A stretch of DNA of 64,000 bases from Atkinsonella hypoxylon (taxonomy: Eukaryota; Ascomycota; Sordariomycetes; Hypocreales; Clavicipitaceae): positions 62,001 to 126,000 of the forward strand of contig JFHB01000068.1 in the NCBI GenBank assembly GCA_000729835.1. The letters run 5' to 3'. Positions 13,101 to 24,909 of the stretch are shown here, piece by piece. Each line of letters begins with the position of its first letter. The first letter of the stretch is position 1. Position numbers and translations under genes: made by a program. A model generated the notes under the pieces. That model ran no database searches and was not told the origin of the DNA. It saw nothing but the letters and a program-made list of their open reading frames with translations.

Positions 13101-13638
13101 AGCCACATCCTCTTTCCCACGCCCCGCCAGTAAATTTGTATGCACAACCCTAGCAGCCGTGATATTTGTCAATTTCACTAAATTTTCTTATTGCCTCGCA
13201 ACCTCGTGAGACTTTAAGGCAACGCCCGCTTAGTTGTATAGATAGGCATTCTTAGAGTACGCCTAGGTGTAGGCTGTAGAGGAATTAATAAAGTAGTTAA
13301 AAGAATAAATTATATATATATATATTAATTTTTTTAATTTTTTTTTTCTATATAAACGGGCTGGAGCTATAACTTTGTGTGCGTCTTCTACGGGGAGTGT
13401 GGGAATCATCCCTGCTAGCCAGATACGGCTAGTCGTATGGAGTACATACAGCTCCAAACCATACAGCTCCGAACATCACTACTCGGCGTCTCCACACGCT
13501 CCTTCCCATCCAGGCAGCCCGTGGTGCAAAACTCATTGTGCCGCCGTCCTCCTCCGCTTCCCCTTCCTTCCCCTGTCATTCCGCCAAGAACCACGACGAC
13601 GACGGTTTGCTTCTTCTGGCCGTTCTCGATAATTCGTC
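10109..13638. other. 3.5 kb intergenic region, no gene recognised
   Basis: Lies between medA and the carbonic anhydrase gene, both on the + strand. It contains a T(18) run with a GATTT/TGATT repeat near 11,070-11,100, an (AT)n tract near 13,310, and a TATATAAA-like element near 13,351 about 290 bp before the carbonic anhydrase start. Open frames are short and family-less. An unannotated small gene or non-coding RNA cannot be excluded. Confidence 0.6.
13311..13325. repeat. (TA)n microsatellite in an AT-rich island
   Basis: Alternating TA tract embedded in about 110 bp of very AT-rich sequence with a T-run, immediately before a TATATAAA-like element. Confidence 0.85.
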
Positions 13639-14610
13639 ATGCCCCCATCCGCCGCATGCAAGCTCCCCACCCGCCTCGCCCTTCCCACCCTCCGCGCGGG
13701 ACCCTGCTTGGCCGCGTCATTCTATGCGCGCCCCCCGTCCCGCCTTCACTCCGCCAGCTCCTGCTGCGGCAGCAACAGCAACAACAACAACAACAACAAC
13801 ACCAGCACCGGTCCTCAACCGTACATTTTCTCATCGCCATCGCACTCGTCGATATCCTCTGCGCTTGCTCCCCAAGCCGGCCCTCCCTTCTCGGCCTTCA
13901 AAATGTCGTCCTCCCGCGATCCCTCTACGTCCTCGGTGCCCCCGGCCGAAATCTCCAAATACCTCACGCAATCGCACGACCGTCTGTTCGAAAACAACCG
14001 CGCTTGGGCTGCCGCCAAGGCCACCACTGATCCAAGCTACTTTGCCAAGCTGTCAGCCGGCCAGACGCCCGAGTATCTCTGGATCGGCTGCTCCGACTCT
14101 CGCATTCCTGCCGAACAAATCACCGGTCTGGAGCCCGGCGAGGCCTTTATCCACCGCAACATCGCCAATCTCGTCTGCAACACTGACCTCAACGTCATGA
14201 GCGTCATCAACTATGCTGTCCGCCACCTCGGGGTCAAGCACATTATTGTCTGTGGCCATTACGGCTGTGGAGGCGTCAAGGCCGCCATGACGCCCAAGGA
14301 CCTGGGACTTCTGAACCCATGGCTGCGCAACATCCGGGATGTCTACAGACTGCACGAGACAGAGCTGGATGCCATTGCCGACGAGGAAGCCCGCTATAAT
14401 CGCCTGGTGGAGCTCAATGTCGAGGAGCAATGTCGCAACATTGTCAAGACTGCTGATGTTCAGCAGTGCTATGCTAAGAATCAGTATCCCATCGTCCACG
14501 GATGGGTCTTTGACTTCCACGATGGGTTGCTCAAGGATCTCAAGATTGATTTCGAGGCCATGCTGCAGAAGGTGCAGAAGATATACAACCTTACCGATTC
14601 GCATGCCTAG
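13639..14610 (+). CDS. Beta-class carbonic anhydrase, probable mitochondrial and cytosolic forms
   Basis: Interconverts CO2 and bicarbonate, as in yeast Nce103. Single exon, 323 aa. The catalytic core starts near residue 100. It carries the CSDSR motif (Cys151 zinc ligand, Asp153-Arg155 dyad) and HYGC (His207, Cys210 as the other zinc ligands), all intact. The first about 88 residues are Arg/Ala/Ser-rich with almost no acidic residues, like a mitochondrial presequence, and contain a seven-Asn run encoded by an AAC tract. An in-frame ATG at 13903 (Met89) sits in a stronger context (AAA before ATG) than the first ATG (GTC) and would yield a compact cytosolic enzyme by leaky scanning or internal transcription start; that is inference. 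Convergent with the ENA-type ATPase gene. Confidence 0.95.
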   Translation: MPPSAACKLPTRLALPTLRAGPCLAASFYARPPSRLHSASSCCGSNSNNNNNNNTSTGPQPYIFSSPSHSSISSALAPQAGPPFSAFKMSSSRDPSTSSVPPAEISKYLTQSHDRLFENNRAWAAAKATTDPSYFAKLSAGQTPEYLWIGCSDSRIPAEQITGLEPGEAFIHRNIANLVCNTDLNVMSVINYAVRHLGVKHIIVCGHYGCGGVKAAMTPKDLGLLNPWLRNIRDVYRLHETELDAIADEEARYNRLVELNVEEQCRNIVKTADVQQCYAKNQYPIVHGWVFDFHDGLLKDLKIDFEAMLQKVQKIYNLTDSHA

Positions 14611-15331
14611 AAACGCCTCAAGGGAAATGTGAAGGGAAAAATGGTCACGTAAAAGGAAGTGCATCAAGCAGTTGAGACTGCGTAGGTTGAGCGTGTGCCT
14701 TTTTTTTTTTTTGGTTTTTTTTTTTTTCATTCCAAGGTATTGGGGACCATGCATAGCACGATGAAGGGCTGCGGATGCAGCAGGTTTGATCAGGGAGTTA
14801 TGTGGTGTTGAAATGGAATGGCGGGAAATTGCTCGTTCACTGATGTGCGCCGTAGCTGGAGGTCAGATGAGATTGCTTCCTGCTTATGTATTTCATCCCT
14901 ATATATGTGAGTATATATTTTCTACAAAATTGCATTTGCGAGAATTCTTGATTCGGCTTTGCAGCCTGGTTTTATATTGATATCAATGCTCTACCAAACC
15001 ATGCAAGTGAGGTGTATTAAGTTCAGGCTTGTCGGTCTCACATGGACATGTTACATTTACATTCAGACCTTGAGTATGTCTTGCAGCCGTGGAACTCTGA
15101 GATGCATGTAATCGTCATTACATTCATCCAAAAACTTTTCTATTCTCTCGGATTATTTTCGCCTTTTTCAACATGGTATCAGAGCTTACAAGTATAAATA
15201 TGCAAGCAAATATATTAAAAAAAAAAAAAAAACCAAAGTTGGAAATCGCCTTGATCCCCCACGGCCTAGTTGTGAAACTGCCGCCTCACGAAAATCGCAA
15301 AGCCCCTTTAAAATCTCCTTCCACAGTAAGT
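14611..15331. other. Convergent 3' intergenic region
   Basis: Shared downstream region of the carbonic anhydrase and ENA-type ATPase genes. It contains two T13 runs separated by GG (14700-14727) and an A16 run (15217-15232). No gene seen. Confidence 0.8.
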
Positions 15332-18300
15332 TTACACTTGCTCATGGCCTTGGACAGGTCCTTGAGTGCCCCGCGAGGAACTGTACTTGGAAATAGACTC
15401 GCCTGTATCCTTGCGCGAGAACGACGCCCAGGTCTTGAAGCTGGACATGGACAAGGTTTTGCGAAACTTGAGGCCCTGGTCATCGGGCCCACCTTGCCCC
15501 CAAGCGCCTTGCTGGACGGCACGGTCCTCGAGCAGATGGAATCTTCTCTTGATAAATTTCCATGCTTCAATGCCTGCCACAAAGACCAAGGTGAAGCCCA
15601 CGGACAGTGCCCATTCCCAAGAAATGCCCTTGTGTTTGAAGAACTTGGTGTTGACCACGGGGATGTACACAACAGGGAAGACAGACAAAGCGCCAATAAT
15701 GACAGACCAGAACAGGAAGCGGTTCGCATAAAGATCCTTGAGGACGGGAAACTTGCTGTCATCGTCAGGATTGAGGCAGAACATGGACCGTCGCAAGCTC
15801 TTGAACTCCCAGGCTGAAACAAGAATCAACCATGTTAGCTCAGCAAAAGTGGCAGCACGAGCACGAAACACAGCATTACAGGCGTCTGTATACTCCGTGT
15901 TGCAGTCGAGACCCAAGTCTCCGTTGTTGGCACCGTAGATGATGATGCAGAAAGTACACATGGTACAGGCACCCATAATGACACCATAAACAATCATGTC
16001 GACGATGATCTGGTTGGTGAACACACCGCGGCGCTTGTCTTGTGGTGGTTTGCGCATGACATCCTGCGCAGCCGCCTCTCGACCCAGACCAAAGGCAGGG
16101 AACGAGGAGGTAACCATGTTGATCCAAATAATCTGTAGCGGAGAGACGGGGAAGACCGAGAAACCGGAAGAGTCGATGAATCCAAGACCTGCGATCAGGA
16201 GAATAACCTCACCAACATTGGAGGTGAGCAAGTGCAACACGAACTTCTGGATGTTGTCAAACATGCGACGTCCCTCACGGATGGCTGCCACAATTGAGTT
16301 GAACTTGTCGTCAGTGAGCACGATTTTAGAGGCAGACTTGGCAACATCAGAACCAGAACCCATGGCAATGCCGACATCAGCGCGAGACAGTGAGGGTGCA
16401 TCATTCACGCCATCACCAGTCATAGCCATAAAAGCTCCGCGTCGGCGAAGCGCTTCAATCATGCGAGTTTTGGTGTCAGGGGCGCATCGGGCGATCACGA
16501 GCGGCAGTTCTTCAAGGGCATCGATCTCTGCGTCCGTCATCTTGTCGAACTCTGTAGCTTTCTGCACAATAGATTGGGCAATCTCTTCGGGGAGCACACC
16601 GAGGTTCTTTGGAATAATGCCGACTTCCTTCGCAATTGCCTTGGCAGTCTCAGGATGATCTCCAGTGAGCATGTGAACTTTGATACCGGCTTGGGAACAT
16701 TCTCCGATCGAGTGTTTGGTCTCACGACGAGGAGGATCGTAGATACCAGCCAGACCGAGAAGAATGAGGTCCCGCTCGACATCATTGCGGAGTGCCTCGT
16801 CCTCCGCTGCAGACGTAGACTTCTTCGCAACGAATCGGCCGTCCCAGGGGCGATAGGCCACGGCGAGGACACGCTGACCCTGAGAGGCCAGGCTATTCAT
16901 TTGATTGAAGACGGTTTCCTTCAGCTCCTCTGACATGAGCTGTTGACCAGCACCAGTGCCAATATAGGTGCACAAATCAAGGATACGCTCAACAGCACCC
17001 TTGGTAAATACCATGCTGTTTTCTGTCTCGATGATGGAGCCATTCTCGCCTTGAGGAGCGTCATAAATAACGGACATGCGTTTGATAGAACTACCGAAAG
17101 GAAATTCGGACAGCTGCTTCCAACCTTTACCCTCAAGAGTCTTCTTTCCTTGATTGAATCGGTGGGCAAACACCTGAAGAGCAACCTCAGTCGGTTCACC
17201 AGTGGTCTTCCATTTGTCCTCTTCTTCATCATAACGGACAGTGGCAAGGTTGCAGAGCGCAGTTGGCAGGAGGAACGCTTGGAGTTCGTCGGTCATTTGG
17301 GTCTCGGGGTCCGCCTCAGCCTCCTTTTCGCGAGGCTTGAGGTTCAATTTCTCCTCAGGAACGTCGAAAGTGAGAACAGCAGCACTGCGCTCTTTGTCAT
17401 AATCGCGTTTAGGCTCTTTATTTTCGGCAACAGGCTCGTCCTTGCTCTCAGAATAGGTAACTCGACCCTTGGTCGGGTCATTGGGTTTCTGTGATTCGCG
17501 CACAGTGTAGATGTGAGACGGAGGAATCCAGGCTTGACGGACAATCATAGCGCCCTCAGTCAAAGTGCCAGTCTTGTCTGAACAAATGTTGGTAACGCCT
17601 CCCAACGCCTCAAGAGCAGACAAGTCACGAACTACCACATTGGTCTGGCGCATAACAGTCACAGCAACAACCATTGTGATGGTCAGGACGCTGATTTTAC
17701 GCGAGTTAGGATTTTCGTACAGATGTCAGAAAACGATTATTTGGACTTACGCGACCAATGATTCGGGAATAATGGCAATGCCGAGAGACGTGGCGTAAAT
17801 AATGACTTCATTTGTTAGGTTGAATTGGTTTACTCCAAACACAACCATTGCAAGAATGATGGCACAGCCGAACAAGACATAGGCCAGTGCGGACAACTTT
17901 CGCTGCAACGGAGTACCTTCAGTTAGTCCCAGAAACTTGCCGATGATGTCGTACGTTCGCTTCGCTAAACCCACGACAGGCTGCTTCTTTCCGTACTTTC
18001 GCCAGTTCATGGAGCGTCCGGCTTTCCGCTGCTTCTTTGATGTAGATGCCGCAATTTTTCCGACTTCAGTTACCATACCAGTAGCAGTGACAATCCCACG
18101 TCCTCTACCCTTTCGGACGACGGTCGTGGCATATGCCATATTCACCCGGTCACCAATACCAACTTCATCCTCGGAAGCGGCAGGGTTTTCGCTACCTGGA
18201 GCAACAATATCGTTGTCGGTAATTTTTTCGACAGAAATAGACTCGCCGGTAAGCTGACCTTCCTCGCATGCGAGATTCATTGCCTCGAACATTCGGAGAT

Positions 18301-18822
18301 CCGCAGGTACAGTGTCACCCATCTTGAGTAAGACAATGTCACCGGGCACAACGTCGAGACTGGAGTTGTTAGTCATAGCGCAGACCACTTGTATATATCT
18401 TCAGATGGCTTCACAACGTACTTGGAAATAACTTGGGTTTTACCATCTCGAAGAACCATGGCACTGGGTGAAGACAAAGCGCGGAGAGCATCCATGCGCT
18501 TTTCAGCACGATACTCCTGCCAGAAACCAATGGTAACATTGAGAACGATGACGAAGACAAGGACGCCACCCTCAATATAATCTTTGATACCAATGCTCAG
18601 AGCCATGGCAAAAACTAGAACGATGATCATGGCATTGAGAACCTGCTTGGTCAAAATCTTGTACCAAGGGATTCCTTCGTCAACGTCCAGCTCATTTTTG
18701 GGATATCTTTGCTGCAGCTCATCAACTTGAGCTGATGTGAGACCTTTCTCGGGGTCGGTATGAAGAGCCTTCGCCGTCTCCTCCACGGAGAGAAGGAACG
18801 GGTGCTTTGGGAATTCAGCCAT
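15332..18822 (-). CDS. ENA-type P-type cation-exporting ATPase (subfamily IID)
   Basis: Membrane pump exporting Na+ (and likely Li+/K+) driven by ATP. Exons on the minus strand are 18822-18422, 18359-17751 and 17690-15332 (introns 62 and 60 nt), giving 1122 aa, normal for fungal ENA proteins. Features in order are the N-terminal cation-ATPase domain from MAEFPKHPF, two membrane segments, the actuator motif QLTGES, IIPESL in the fourth membrane segment, the phosphorylation motif DKTGT (Asp375), the nucleotide-binding domain, the hinge TGDGVNDAP, and the C-terminal membrane segments with a basic/Ser-rich tail. IIPESLVAVLTITM and LEALGGVTNICSDKTGTLTEG separate it from PMR1/SERCA calcium pumps; an ACU-like K+/Na+ pump is the main alternative. 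An upstream frame extension begins at TTG, so the ATG at 18822 is preferred. Confidence 0.9.
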
Positions 18823-20893
18823 TGTCCGAGGACAGCCAGTGAGAGCAGGATGCACCGTCGCGCTGCTCAAATGAGAGGCACAGAGTAGTGAAGACTCGAG
18901 TATAATTCATAGATGGTACAGTCGGCGTTGAAGTCGCCAAAATGAGGCTAGGGTGTATAAGACTAACGAAACATCGCCGCACCCCCCCCTGGTGACGACA
19001 GTGCCTTTCTATGAGTAGCTTATCAGAAGGAGCTCTATTGTCTTAATACAAGTAGATGTGCTTGAGACCGGGTTAGAGTTTAAGTTCAACGTGTTAATTA
19101 TTGAACATCAATAAGGGACATGGATTCCAACCAGGAGGGTAGATGGTTATATAAGTACTTGTCAATTCCGATCCAGATTTTCCATAGCTGCGTGTTGAAC
19201 GCATGCCAAGACAACGAACTTGGGAACCACGTGGGGCAATTGAGGTTTCTCTTGAATAAGAGTGCTTGGCGTGACCGCCATCTTTCAATAGCTAACCTGC
19301 GAGTCATAGTTAGTTCAACAACTTCGCAGTAGCCTTTTCCCCCGCGCGCCTATTCAGCCAAGGACAGGTCCTACGAGTAGCATCATTTAGACTATGGCGT
19401 GGCGTCAAAGCCCCAGGAGGACATGTCCGCAATCGCGTAGAATGTGTGGTGATGGGTCGATGCGGCTCAAGCATCACGCAAGACTCTTAAGAACCTTGGG
19501 GCGATTATGAGGGCTAACGACAGCTTGAGCCGACAAGGAGGCTTCTACAAGGCAATTGGAAGAATCAAGAGGGTTCTTGTTGAAAATTGGCAGCGGGTGA
19601 CAGTATGCACACAGCCTTCCCAAGGACGATGTAGAATGGACGCAAGCTGGGCCGATGGTCGTCGCGTCCCTCACGGAAGTAAAAACTAGGTACCTAGGTA
19701 CCTAAGGTAGGCCCTAATGCAGCAGGGAGGGTGGTGTCGGCTCTAGATGGCAGCTGCACACCAGCACTATTGCACCATTGCCGCCAAGACAGCCTCCCAA
19801 AGCAGCCTGGCCGGCCACCTGCCACCTGGTTGCCTGGTTGCCTGGTTGCCTGGCAGGTAGTTAGTTAGTTACACGGTGCACGCAGGTGCTCCAAAAAAAA
19901 AAAAAAAAAAACATCGAGACGACCATGTCTGGCTATTTGTGTCTCTTGGGGACTTGACCCTGAGACATCTTTGTCTGTCCATGTCCTCGATCGAATTAAT
20001 CTCCTGGGATAGCACTTTGAGCGACTGCTTCGATTTCGTTGCAGGCATCGCAGGCATCGCAGGCAAAGCACCAAGTCGATGATGACGCCCAGACATGGCT
20101 CATCAAGGTCGACCCGAGCTCGGAGTCCTGCCTCCTGCCTATTTCATCTCGACGACTTTGTCACGAGTTCTTTCCCTGCCAAGCACTTGCTCCCTCTTGG
20201 CGACACGCGTCGTCTAGTCATTTTGAGTAGTGCGGCTCTGCCAAGAGTAGAGTGTTGATGTGTTTGTCGCATGCAGCGCTCGAGTGCAGCGCTCGAGGTG
20301 CCCCTCTCGGTGCAGCGATTGTGACAGCCCGGTGCCGCCAGTGGCTGCAATGGAGAGGTGGCCAAGAGCCTATCAGCGACCCCATAGCCATCTTGGCTTG
20401 TTGCGAGCAGACTTGAATGATTTCGCCCCCCCCCCCCCCTGGGCCCCGCGGTGGTGGCTGTGCGGCACAGTCGATTCTACCCCGTAAGCCCGGCAAGTGG
20501 AAGGCTGGGTTTGCGTTTAGGGCCCAGACATGTTGCAGTTGTCGGCAACAAATGGCTGAGATGAAAAACCACACGCGGCAGACTGATTCAACAGGAGCAG
20601 CTCCGACCAGGAGTCTTGGCTGCACTTGGCAAAGGCCAGAATTTGAAGAGCGTGACGTATTCTGACAACCAAACCAATTCCTGAGACAAATAGCCGTGAT
20701 CAAACAAACGTCATGTCCAGCTGTACCATGAGATTCGAGCTGCTAAACTGCATTTGTCTCGCAACCGTAATCAGATTCGTATATTTCCGTGATATGTGCG
20801 TTCCATTCCTGCGTTATATCCAAGCCGACAAAGGCATTATACACAGTATTTACAGTCTCGGCCTTTCCACCATTAGATATGCCAGACAAGACA
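18823..20893. other. Intergenic region with simple repeats
   Basis: Upstream of the ENA-type ATPase gene and downstream of the GH128 gene. It holds a CCTGGTTG x3 repeat (19825-19848), an A19 run near 19,893-19,911, a GCAGGCATC x3 repeat starting near 20,041, a C14 run (20426-20439) and a CCTAGGTACCTAGGTACCTA-like palindromic stretch near 19,690-19,710. No protein family is recognisable in its short frames. Confidence 0.65.
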
Positions 20894-21952
20894 TCACAGT
20901 AAGTTAAGAAAAATCCGCAAAATTGTACCAAGCGCAACGGTACCCACGGCAGGCGTCAGGAACGTAATGGTGCTGGAGCTGTCGGGGTTAACGCCAGTAG
21001 CGCCGAAGCCGAGATACCACGATCCAATATTCGTCAGCTTGCCATCTCCGTTAAGAAAAGCGGCATTAGCGCCTATGTTGGAGTTTGTGGAGCGGAATGC
21101 ACCGAAGTACGAATATCGACCTAGATAGTTGAGCTTATCGAAATAATCTGCTGCCTGGTTGTAGAAAGCTTGAGATTCTTGTAGATCCTTGTGGGCATAT
21201 GCGTACTCCGTCATCCAAATCTCAGCATCGGGCCATCTGAGTGGGTATATAATGTATATAATCGTCAGTCACGCATCTTCGACCATAGAGCACAAAAATA
21301 TCAATAAACAAAGGTACGACTCGGGTAGGACTTACGTTGCCCTACTCTCGCCAATATGCGAGGCCAGCCCGGCAAAATTATCATACCAGTGCAAGGGGAG
21401 GAAATTCCATGTGCAGTTCTTCTTCTCGTTGCTTGTGCTAACCAGCGCGGAGCAGTTGGCCAAGAACTGCTTCAACCAGGGCAAGCCGCCCAATCCACCA
21501 CTGCAAGCCGGCAGGCCGAGTTTTACGCCCATCTCGCCAAGGGGTTCAAAGTTGGCAACCCAGGCGAGGGCCGCGTCTGCAGGCTTGACGTTACTGCCGC
21601 CGTAGTTGGAGGTGGTGTCAGGCTCGTTCATGCCCAAAACGTGCTTGATCTTGGTGCCGCCGCTGATGAGCTTCTTCACGTCGTTTAGAAAGGTCGTGTC
21701 ATTCGGGTTGGCCCCGACTCCCCACATCATGGGGACGAACTCGAATTCGTCTTGCGAGATTGACGAGTAGACCGGGGATGGCAGACTCTGGTAGTTGTAG
21801 TACCAACTTAGATCGCTTCTGGGTTGCACCCAAATCTTGTTATCCTGGGGATGTTCGGGATTCGGTGTGAAGCAGAGGCCGCGCTTGCCTGAGGCGGCTG
21901 AACAGAGACCAGCCAGAGGGACCAGCTGTGCGATCCATGCTGCGGTCTTCAT
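20894..21952 (-). CDS. Secreted GH128 (Asl1-like) glycoside hydrolase, probably GPI-anchored
   Basis: Likely beta-1,3-glucanase-type wall enzyme of the Asl1/GH128 catalytic family. Exons 21952-21336 and 21236-20894 (intron 99 nt), 319 aa. Residues 1-20 form a signal peptide (Lys-Thr, then a hydrophobic core ending in SAAS). The catalytic glutamates expected for this TIM-barrel family are visible in GMNEPD (Glu110) and WMTEYA (Glu216). The last about 20 residues form a hydrophobic tail after a Ser-rich segment (PDSSST), resembling a GPI attachment signal, so cell-surface retention is plausible. The start is the first ATG before the signal peptide; the frame upstream is unlikely to be coding. 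Divergent from the thiolase gene across about 1.4 kb. Confidence 0.88.
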
Positions 21953-23367
21953 GGCAATGATTCTGGAGGAAATCAAACTGACGGGCTGCGCAGGAGGAGT
22001 GCAGTAGGATTGGCGTCTGGTGCGAGATGGGCCATGTACAGAATTCGTGATTAGGATTATCGTTATTCCTCTTTTGGGCAATTGTATGAGCACTTTTCTA
22101 TTGAGATTAATTGCGATGCTGAAAAAAAAGAAAGGAACGAAAAAAAAAAAAAAAAAGAAATTAGTACTTGTGCTTCGCTTCGGCCAATTCGCGATGGGGG
22201 ATGCACAAGAGGCTTCTTTGAAAGAAATTTAGCAGCGACACGGAAAAGAAAAAGAAAGAGAGAAAACGGAAAAGCAAAAAGATAGATGCACTGGGTCTAT
22301 GGTCTTGAAAACGATAGAATGCAACGCAGACATGACAAGTATTGACGTTTCACGCAAGTCGGAGCTTGGGCCTCGCCCAACCAGAGATCTGCTCTAAAAA
22401 TATATTAACGGACTGTCCAGGGACCGAGATTGGCGGCGGTGGTCACGGGCTCCACTTTCAAGCAATACGACAAGGCACTCACTCCCACTAACTACCTAGG
22501 TAGATACGGAATACCTAATGTCGCTTAATCAAGGCGTGGCTAGAAGTACAAGTACTTACTCTATAATGAACTCGGCGTCTATCCGGCAGTACCAGACTCT
22601 TTCTCTCGTCTTACCCGGTTGGCCGATGAGGCCTTTGGTCTTGATCGGAAAGGCTACCAAGTCTTTGCTGTACAGTGAATGTTGGATTTATCACAATGCC
22701 ATAATGCAGCGCTGGCAGAGCCATCCCTCGCCTATTGACCGTAGTTCAATGTACATCTCCATGAATGTAAATGACGTAGAAATAGCAGGAGTTATACCAG
22801 AAAGCATGGGGGAAGGAGTCGTATTTTCGAGATGGTTTCGATAAGTTTTGGTTCACCAAGACAAGACAAGGTCGCACTATTAGATGGCCGGTGGAAGCAA
22901 GCGGGCGGCGGGCATCTTATCTCGGGTGCTGAAGACTCGAGAGCAGGCCACAGAGCGAGTGAGCATAGTGAGCATATGACGGCTAACTAGTTAATATTCA
23001 GTTTGTAGGCGTCAACGCCGGGCCGCGGACAATCTCCCCTTGCTTCCACCGGAGGCGAGGCATGGCGATTAAGTAAGCAAGCCGGCATGTTGCCTCGGTT
23101 TTGGGTGGCGCCGTTTCCCCATAAACCGGGCAGATGGCCACCTCGACGGCTTCGCAGATTCACCCCAGGATCGCGCCTCTATTCTCATCGTCAAGGCGGC
23201 CCATCGCATTACAAAATCCGGGGTAAAGAGAAAGATAAAGGAAAGAGGAAAAAAAAAAAAAACTCAAATACAGGCCAACCTTGTGTGTGTATAACTTTGC
23301 ACATTACATTGTTCGCGGCTTCCATTGATTCACAGAGCTATTGTGGCAATTTCACGCACTCACCACA
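21953..23367. other. Divergent promoter region, GH128 / thiolase
   Basis: 1.4 kb between the two divergent starts. It contains a purine-rich stretch (A17 run near 22,140 followed by GAAAAG repeats to about 22,280), an ACCTAGGTAG palindrome near 22,495, and CCTCGG at 23093-23098 on the thiolase side. No gene seen. Confidence 0.75.
23093..23098 (+). promoter_or_regulatory. CCTCGG hexamer upstream of thiolase (FarA/FarB-type site)
   Basis: The hexamer CCTCGG, the core bound by FarA/FarB-type Zn2Cys6 regulators of fatty-acid use, lies 270 bp before the thiolase start. The word occurs elsewhere in the window by chance, so the assignment rests on gene context. Confidence 0.35.
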
Positions 23368-24909
23368 ATGGCTGTCGAACGCATCGGTTCCATCATCAAG
23401 CACCTGGCCCCAGGGTCATCGCTCAATCAAATGTAAGTTCTCGGATGTTTCATGCGTACCGCGCATATATAACATGTCGCCCACCTGCAGCCTTCAATGG
23501 ACAAGGTTACATTGACCACATCATTTCTTCAACAGGCAGTCCAAGAACCCCGATGACATCGTCATCACTCTAGCGGTTCGAACGCCCCTGACCAAGGCTC
23601 GCAAGGGTGGCTTCAAGGACACCACGCTCGAGTACATGATGTATGCGCTTCTGAAGCAAGTTCGCGAGCGCAGCAATCTGGATCCCGCTCTGGTGGAGGA
23701 CATCTGCTTTGGAAACGTAAGCAAGTATCCGTCTTTCCCACCAGCAAGGAACGGATGGGCAAGGGGGAAATGCTCTCGCCGATTTTTTGCTAATACTCGA
23801 CTTGACGCAATCCAAATGCAGGTCTCGGATGGCAAAGCCGCGTACAAGCTCCGCGCCGCTTCCCTCGCCGCCGGCTTCCCCAACACTGCCGCCGCCAGCA
23901 CTGTGAACCGATTCTGCTCTTCCGGTCTGAAAGCCATCGCCGACATTGCACACGCCATTTCGCAAAACTCGATTGAGATTGGTATCGCCGGTGGTGCTGA
24001 GAGCATGTCCGTTGGCGGCGACCGGCTCGAGGCCCCCTTTGACGCTGACGTCCTTGCTGCTAGTCAGGAGGCCGAGGACTGCATGCAGCCCATGGGATGG
24101 ACTAGCGAAAACGTCGGCCGCGACTTCAACATCTCCCGAGAAGAGCTTGATAAGTACTCTGCTGAGAGCTTCCGGCGCGCCGAGGCCGCTCAGAAGGCAG
24201 GCTGGTTCGATGACGAGATCGTGCCCATGGCCACCAAGGTTAAGGGTCCTGATGGCGAGGTCAAGCAGGTTACTTTGACCATGGATGAGGGCATCCGGCC
24301 TGGCACGACGGCCGAGAGCCTCGGCAAGATCCGAGCTGCTTTTCCTCAATGGGGCAACTTGACGACTGGTGGTAATGCCAGCCAGGTTACTGACGGAGGT
24401 GCGTTGATTCTGGCTTTGTGGCCTTTGGTCTCTGGTAACCTTGCTTTCTTTCACCGTTTGATCTGCTGACAGCATTCTTCCCAGCCTCTGCCGTCATCCT
24501 CATGAAGCGATCCACCGCCGTCAAGCTAGGACAGCCTATCGTCGGCAAATTCGTCGGCTCGACCGTGGCTGGTCTTGCCCCGCGCATCATGGGGATCGGC
24601 CCCAGCATCGCCATCCCCAAGTTGCTCTCCATTCACAACATCTCCCTTGCTGATGTCGACGTCGTTGAGATCAACGAGGCCTTCGCCACCATGGCCGTCT
24701 ACTGCCGCGACAAGCTGCAGCTCGACTGGCAGAAGATGAACCCCCGCGGCGGAGCCATCGCCCTGGGACACCCTCTGGGCACAACGGGTGCGAGACAGGT
24801 TGTCACTGGCCTGAGCGAGCTGCGTCGCACCAAGAAGAAGATCTTGCTCACGTCCATGTGCATTGGTACTGGTATGGGCATGGCTGGTCTTTTTGTCAAT
24901 GAGCAATGA
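23368..24909 (+). CDS. pot1: Peroxisomal 3-ketoacyl-CoA thiolase
   Basis: Performs the last, thiolytic step of fatty-acid beta-oxidation, releasing acetyl-CoA. Exons 23368-23432, 23536-23716, 23822-24398 and 24485-24909; 415 aa. The N-terminus carries a PTS2-like nonapeptide, RIGSIIKHL (residues 5-13), for Pex7-dependent peroxisomal import. Catalytic residues are present: nucleophilic Cys114 in NRFCSSG, His370 in GHPLG, second Cys400 in CIGTGMG, plus the conserved NEAFA. Length and layout match yeast Pot1/Fox3. All four exons join in frame with standard splice sites. A long antisense open frame across it is a codon-bias shadow. A CCTCGG element lies about 270 bp upstream. Confidence 0.96.

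Noticed and set aside
15996..16658. 220-codon ORF antisense to the ENA-type ATPase gene
   Set aside because: Shadow of the real coding strand, composition typical of antisense frames.
18820..18870. Sixteen-residue upstream extension of the ENA-type ATPase
   Set aside because: It opens only with TTG; the ATG at 18822 is in a good context and fits the family N-terminus.
23570..24475. 301-codon ORF antisense to the thiolase gene
   Set aside because: GC-rich third positions of the real gene keep the opposite strand open; no family match and no ATG-plus-promoter context.
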